From JASFUX01 sp050050115 (GTDB taxonomy: Bacteria > Pseudomonadota > Alphaproteobacteria > Caulobacterales > Maricaulaceae): a stretch of DNA of 9,590 nt. Position numbers and translations under genes: made by a program. The stretch spans positions 1 through 9,590 of the forward strand of contig JASFUX010000131.1 in assembly GCA_050050115.1 (NCBI GenBank), in the 5' to 3' direction. The notes under the pieces are model-generated. The model did no database searches. It was given only the letters and a program-made list of their open reading frames with translations, and was not told the DNA's origin. This document shows positions 6,769 through 9,590 of the stretch, piece after piece (position 1 is the stretch's first letter; each line of letters opens with the position of its first letter).

Positions 6769-7092
6769 ATGATGGACCGCCGCACGCTCATCTTCGCCGC
6801 TCTGTCGGCCGTGGCGCTCGCCGCCCCGGGGGCGGCGCAGTTTGATCCGCGCGGCAGCTTTTCTGCGGGCGAGGCCCGCGACCGGCGCGAGGACGGCGAG
6901 CGGCTGCCGGTGGCGCGGCTGCGCGCCATCGTGCGCCGCGCCTATCCCGGTTGCGACATCATCAACGACGAGATCTTCAAGGACAGTCGGGGCGAACCCG
7001 TCAGCTACCGGGCGCGGATCGTGACCCGGGAGGGGCGGTTGATGAACATCACGGTCGATCCGGGCTCGGGGCGCATAACGAGAGCGAACTAG
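6769..7092 (+). CDS. Small exported PepSY-domain protein
   Basis: This 107-residue protein begins with a signal peptide: a basic start (MMDRR), a hydrophobic core (about 6-20) and a probable cleavage site after GAA (residue 23), leaving a mature protein starting at Q24. A charged linker (28-46, rich in R/D/E) leads into a PepSY domain (about 46-105) with AIVRRAYPGCDIINDEIF, YRARIVTREGRLMNITVD and the closing DPGSGRI pattern typical of the family. PepSY domains are small periplasmic modules, proposed to inhibit peptidases or act as accessories to sensors. Here the gene is only 4 nt upstream of a response regulator and kinase, so a role tuning the kinase's periplasmic side is plausible but inferred. 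The start is ATG 6769 or the adjacent ATG 6772; the frame continues further upstream but would overlap the J-protein gene and bury the signal peptide. Confidence 0.85.
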   Translation: MMDRRTLIFAALSAVALAAPGAAQFDPRGSFSAGEARDRREDGERLPVARLRAIVRRAYPGCDIINDEIFKDSRGEPVSYRARIVTREGRLMNITVDPGSGRITRAN

Positions 7093-7096
7093 TACG

Positions 7097-7768
7097 ATGC
7101 GTCTGCTTGTCGTCGAAGACGATCCCGATTTGAACCGCCAGCTCGTCGAAACCCTCACCGACGCGGGCTATGCCGTCGATTCTGCGACCGACGGGATCGA
7201 CGGCCGCCATCTCGGCGAGACCGAGCCCTATGATGCGGCTGTGCTCGACCTCGGCCTGCCCGAGCTTGACGGCGTGTCCGTCCTGCGCGCGTGGCGGGCG
7301 GACGGTCGCGACTTCCCCGTGCTGATCCTGACCGCGCGCGATCAGTGGGCGCAGAAGGTCTCCGGTTTTGATGCGGGTGCGGACGATTACGTCACCAAGC
7401 CGTTCCACACCGAGGAGCTGCTGGCGCGGCTGCGCGCCCTTTTGCGGCGCTCGAGCGGGCACGCGTCTTCGATGATCGAAGCGGGGGCTCTGTCGGTCGA
7501 CACGCGCGCGGCCAAGGCCTATATCGCCGGCGCGCCGGTCAAGCTGACCTCGCACGAGTTCAAGCTCTTGCGCTATATGGTCCACCACGTCGGCGAGGTG
7601 ATTTCGCGCTCGGAGCTGATCGAGCACATCTATGATCAGGACTTTGACCGCGACTCGAATACGATCGAGGTGTTCATCGGCCGGCTGCGCAAGAAGATCG
7701 GCCCCGAGCGCATCGAGACCGTGCGCGGGCTAGGCTATCGGCTTGTCGATCCGGATTCTGGCGCCTGA
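7097..7768 (+). CDS. OmpR/PhoP-family response regulator (receiver plus winged helix)
   Basis: This is a 223-residue DNA-binding response regulator of normal OmpR-family length. The receiver domain (1-118) shows the acidic pocket E7/D8/D9, the phosphoacceptor D51 (VLDLGLP), the switch residues T79 (LTARD) and Y98, and K101 (KPF). The C-terminal winged helix (about 128-219) has LTSHEFKLLRYM (150-161), a recognition-helix region around NTIEVFIGRLRKKIG (188-202) and the wing signature ETVRGLGYRL. The DQWAQKVSGFDAGADDY stretch is typical of PhoP/QseB-like alphaproteobacterial regulators. It lies 4 nt after the PepSY gene and is followed by its likely kinase partner, so the three are probably one transcript. 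The GTTCA repeats at 6727-6753 are its most likely binding site. Signal and regulon are not evident. Confidence 0.93.
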   Translation: MRLLVVEDDPDLNRQLVETLTDAGYAVDSATDGIDGRHLGETEPYDAAVLDLGLPELDGVSVLRAWRADGRDFPVLILTARDQWAQKVSGFDAGADDYVTKPFHTEELLARLRALLRRSSGHASSMIEAGALSVDTRAAKAYIAGAPVKLTSHEFKLLRYMVHHVGEVISRSELIEHIYDQDFDRDSNTIEVFIGRLRKKIGPERIETVRGLGYRLVDPDSGA

Positions 7769-7771
7769 ACT

Positions 7772-7777
7772 GGGGAG
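7772..7777 (+). promoter_or_regulatory. Ribosome binding site that bears on the kinase start
   Basis: GGGGAG lies 4 nt after the response-regulator stop and 11 nt before CTG 7789. It is the only good Shine-Dalgarno match between the regulator and the kinase. TTG 7861, the first ordinary start codon in the kinase frame, is 83 nt away and has no purine-rich element of its own, so this site argues for a non-standard start near 7789-7800. Confidence 0.45.
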
Positions 7778-7788
7778 CTGAGCCGACG

Positions 7789-9186
7789 CTGGGCCTGATT
7801 TCAAAGAACTCCCTCGCGCTGCGCCTGGCGGCCCTGGCTTCGATCTGGGCGATCGCCCTCTTGGCCGCCGGCGGTTTCGGGCTGACCAGCATCTATCAGG
7901 CTGCTGTCTTCCGCGGTCTCGACGACCGCCTGGGCGGCACGATCCGCTCCCTGCTCGAAACGCTCGATCAGGGCGAGAACGGCGAGCTGTCCGTGATCCC
8001 GCCCAGCGACGACGCCCGCTATGACCAGACCTACTCGGGCCGCTACTGGCAGGCGTTCCGCGTCAATCCGGGCGGCGGTCTCGACGTCGTCGACGGATCG
8101 CGCTCGCTCTGGGACAATCAGATCGAGGTCGACCCGGCCGACCTTGCGCGCGCCGTCGAAAGGCCCGGCCAGCGGATCACCGGCGCGGCCGTCGGCCCGG
8201 AGAGCCAGCGCCTGCACCTTCTTATGTCGGCGGTTCGGATCGGGCAGAGCGAAGATCTCGTCCTGCTCGTCGCCGCGATCGATCGGGCCTCGGCGGACCG
8301 GGACGTGCGGGCTTTTGCGTTCGCCGCATCGTGGATGCTGGCCTTGTTCGCTCTCGTGCTTATCGCCGGGGTTTTCGTTCAGGTTCGTCTCGGGCTTGGG
8401 CCGGTGTTCGAGATGCGCAAGGCGGTGGCCGACATCCGGCAGGGCGAGCGCAACCGGCTTGACGAAACCGCGCCCGCGGAGCTGGCCCCGCTGGCGCACG
8501 AGCTCAACGCCCTCGTCGATCACAACCGCGAGGTGGTCGAGCGCGCCCGCGCCCAGGTGGGCAACCTCGCCCATGCTCTGAAGACTCCGATCTCCGTCAT
8601 CCTAAATGAAGCGCGCGCCAGCGAAGGTCCGCTCGCGGAGGTCGTGCAGCGTCAGGCCGAGCGCATGCAGGAGCAGGTCGAGCACCAGCTCAAGCGCGCC
8701 AGCGCCGCCAGCCGCGCGCACAGCGTCGGCGCCCGTTCGAGCGTCGCCGCGGTTGTCGACGACCTCTCCCGCACCCTCCCGAAAATGTACTCACATCGCC
8801 AGATCGCGCTCGAGCTCGACGTCGAGCCCGAGGTTCAGTTTCGCGGTGAGCGCCAGGATCTCGAAGAGATGGTCGGCAACCTGCTCGAGAACGCCTTCAA
8901 GTGGGCGCGCAGCCGCATCCGCGTCGACGCCGGGCCGTCCGAGGGCGATGACGCCATGATCCGGATCTGCGTGTCCGACGATGGGCCGGGGCTGCCCGAG
9001 GAGGTCCGTACGGAGGTTCTCGCTCGCGGCGCACGGTTTGACGAGGCGACCCCCGGCTCGGGTCTCGGGCTGTCGATCGTGCGCGATCTGGCTCAGGCCT
9101 ATTCGGGCCGGCTCGCCTTGGGAGAAAGCGCCTTTGGCGGGCTCGAGGCGGTCATCGAGCTGCCGCGGTCGGGCGGGCCGGCGTAA
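7789..9186 (+). CDS. PhoQ-like sensor histidine kinase (probable CTG start)
   Basis: This inner-membrane kinase is the likely partner of the preceding regulator. Numbered from CTG 7789 (465 residues), TM1 covers about 9-33, a periplasmic sensor about 36-174 (including ARYDQTYSGRYWQ and SRSLWDN), TM2 about 176-199, a HAMP-like linker about 200-252, the H-box NLAHALKTP with H262, the N-box NLLENAFKWA with N368, the G1 box DDGPG (397-401) and the G2 box GSGLGL (423-428). The AHALKTP form of the H-box is shared with PhoQ relatives. All catalytic motifs are intact. Between the last upstream stop in this frame (7642-7644) and TTG 7861 there is no ATG, GTG or TTG; starting at 7861 would remove most of TM1. 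CTG 7789, behind GGGGAG, is therefore preferred; CTG 7795 or ATT 7798 are alternatives. A sequencing error hiding a normal start cannot be excluded. Confidence 0.88.
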   Translation: MGLISKNSLALRLAALASIWAIALLAAGGFGLTSIYQAAVFRGLDDRLGGTIRSLLETLDQGENGELSVIPPSDDARYDQTYSGRYWQAFRVNPGGGLDVVDGSRSLWDNQIEVDPADLARAVERPGQRITGAAVGPESQRLHLLMSAVRIGQSEDLVLLVAAIDRASADRDVRAFAFAASWMLALFALVLIAGVFVQVRLGLGPVFEMRKAVADIRQGERNRLDETAPAELAPLAHELNALVDHNREVVERARAQVGNLAHALKTPISVILNEARASEGPLAEVVQRQAERMQEQVEHQLKRASAASRAHSVGARSSVAAVVDDLSRTLPKMYSHRQIALELDVEPEVQFRGERQDLEEMVGNLLENAFKWARSRIRVDAGPSEGDDAMIRICVSDDGPGLPEEVRTEVLARGARFDEATPGSGLGLSIVRDLAQAYSGRLALGESAFGGLEAVIELPRSGGPA

Positions 9187-9197
9187 CCGGCCGTTAA
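9183..9197 (+). promoter_or_regulatory. Possible CtrA-like site, GTAA-N7-TTAA (weak)
   Basis: GTAA (9183-9186), seven bases, TTAA (9194-9197) differs by one base from the alphaproteobacterial CtrA consensus TTAA-N7-TTAA. It overlaps the kinase stop codon and lies 61 nt before the next start. Its first half includes the TAA stop, so part of the match is constrained by coding. The rest of the spacer (9198-9258) shows no well-spaced -35/-10 pair and no terminator. Confidence 0.25.
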
Positions 9198-9245
9198 GCC
9201 TATTCACCCCATATTGCGCAGTCACTCTGAGTATTCTGGGCGATC

Positions 9246-9250
9246 GGGGA
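9246..9250 (+). promoter_or_regulatory. Ribosome binding site of the right-edge gene
   Basis: GGGGA ends 8 nt before the ATG at 9259, at good spacing. This supports the 9259 frame as a real translation start for a gene that has no stop inside the window. Confidence 0.5.
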
Positions 9251-9258
9251 ACAACGTC

Positions 9259-9590
9259 ATGGCCGAACCAACGGCCGAACAGCGCGCGCAGATATCCGCG
9301 TTGCTGCGGAAGCTTCCCAACGACGCGATTTTCAAGCTGGCTGAAGCGGCGGGCGTTTTCGCGCCGCTCGAGTTCATTACCGACCGCGCTGGCGTCTCGA
9401 TCGAGAGCGCTTTCAAGTCGCCGGTCGGGATGCTTTCCCCTCAATCGTTACCGCTCATCTGGCGCTGGCTGATGCAGGACATCGCGCCCGACGAGGCCGG
9501 ACGCGTCGTCGATCTCCTCGCCCAATCCTCGCTCGGTTTGAACGTCCCGCGAACGGATCTCGGTGCGGCGATTGCGACGCTGCGGGCAGG
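9259..9590 (+). CDS. Unrecognised protein, N-terminal 110 residues (runs off right edge)
   Basis: The frame opens with ATG 9259 behind a well-placed GGGGA and stays open to the window edge, so the 3' end is missing. The visible 110 residues begin MAEPTAEQRAQISALLRKLP and look like a soluble, mostly helical protein: LLRKLPNDAIFKLAEAAGVF (15-34), a LIWRWLMQDI segment (about 64-73) and DEAGRVVDLLAQSSLG (about 76-91). There is no signal peptide, membrane segment, cysteine pattern or catalytic motif that I recognise. Codon use matches the neighbours (GC-rich third positions), which supports it as coding. It starts 72 nt after the kinase and could be a separate unit or a trailing member of that operon. 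I assign no function. Confidence 0.75.
   Translation, partial: MAEPTAEQRAQISALLRKLPNDAIFKLAEAAGVFAPLEFITDRAGVSIESAFKSPVGMLSPQSLPLIWRWLMQDIAPDEAGRVVDLLAQSSLGLNVPRTDLGAAIATLRA

Noticed and set aside
6768..6773. TATGAT as a near-consensus -10 element
   Set aside because: It overlaps the PepSY start codons; a transcript starting downstream would lose the start, and no in-frame start remains before the signal peptide.
7861..7863. TTG 7861 as the kinase start
   Set aside because: It cuts the first membrane helix and has no ribosome binding site, while a good GGGGAG lies upstream near CTG 7789.
9184..9196. Near-palindrome around CGGCCG after the kinase stop as a terminator
   Set aside because: The stem is short and imperfect and no T-tract follows.

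Overview
The window reads as a chromosomal segment of a high-GC alphaproteobacterium. The main evidence is the 3' end of a Rhodobacter capsulatus-type gene transfer agent (GTA) structural cluster, in the order g12-g13-g14-g15, followed by housekeeping-type and signalling genes with the same codon habits. These GTA clusters are vertically inherited in Rhodobacterales, Caulobacterales and relatives. The non-rhodobacterial flank (a DnaJ-like gene, then a PepSY-regulator-kinase unit) suggests a caulobacterial, hyphomonad or parvularculan host, but I cannot fix the genus from sequence alone. Every convincing gene is on the + strand; the long minus-strand reading frames are shadows of GC-rich coding DNA.

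Positions 1-5723 hold the GTA tail-tip module: a 5'-truncated distal tail protein (g12), the hub protein with four cysteines suited to an iron-sulfur cluster (g13), an NlpC/P60 cell-wall peptidase with its Cys and His residues (g14), and a 1273-residue megatron with a glycosidase-like TIM barrel (g15). The genes are joined by TGATG stop-start overlaps (g12/g13 and g14/g15) or a 22-nt overlap (g13/g14), so they look like one translationally coupled operon. No frameshift or internal stop is seen, and catalytic residues are present, so the module looks maintained. A perfect 11-bp GC hairpin lies directly after the g13 stop codon, inside the first codons of g14.

Positions 5724-6683 hold a short spacer and a CbpA-type J-domain co-chaperone without a zinc finger. 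Positions 6684-9186 hold a three-gene signalling unit: a small exported PepSY protein, an OmpR/PhoP-type response regulator and a PhoQ-like sensor histidine kinase. The spacer before the PepSY gene carries repeated GTTCA sites with PhoP-box spacing, which suggests autoregulation. The kinase frame has no ATG, GTG or TTG that would give a complete first membrane helix, so its start is probably a CTG.

Positions 9187-9590 hold a 72-bp spacer with a one-mismatch CtrA-like site and the first 110 codons of an unrecognised gene running off the right edge. I see no RNA genes, insertion sequences, CRISPR arrays or convincing rho-independent terminators. Nothing here is clearly a new system; the points most worth checking are the repeated operator, the kinase start and the g13/g14 hairpin.
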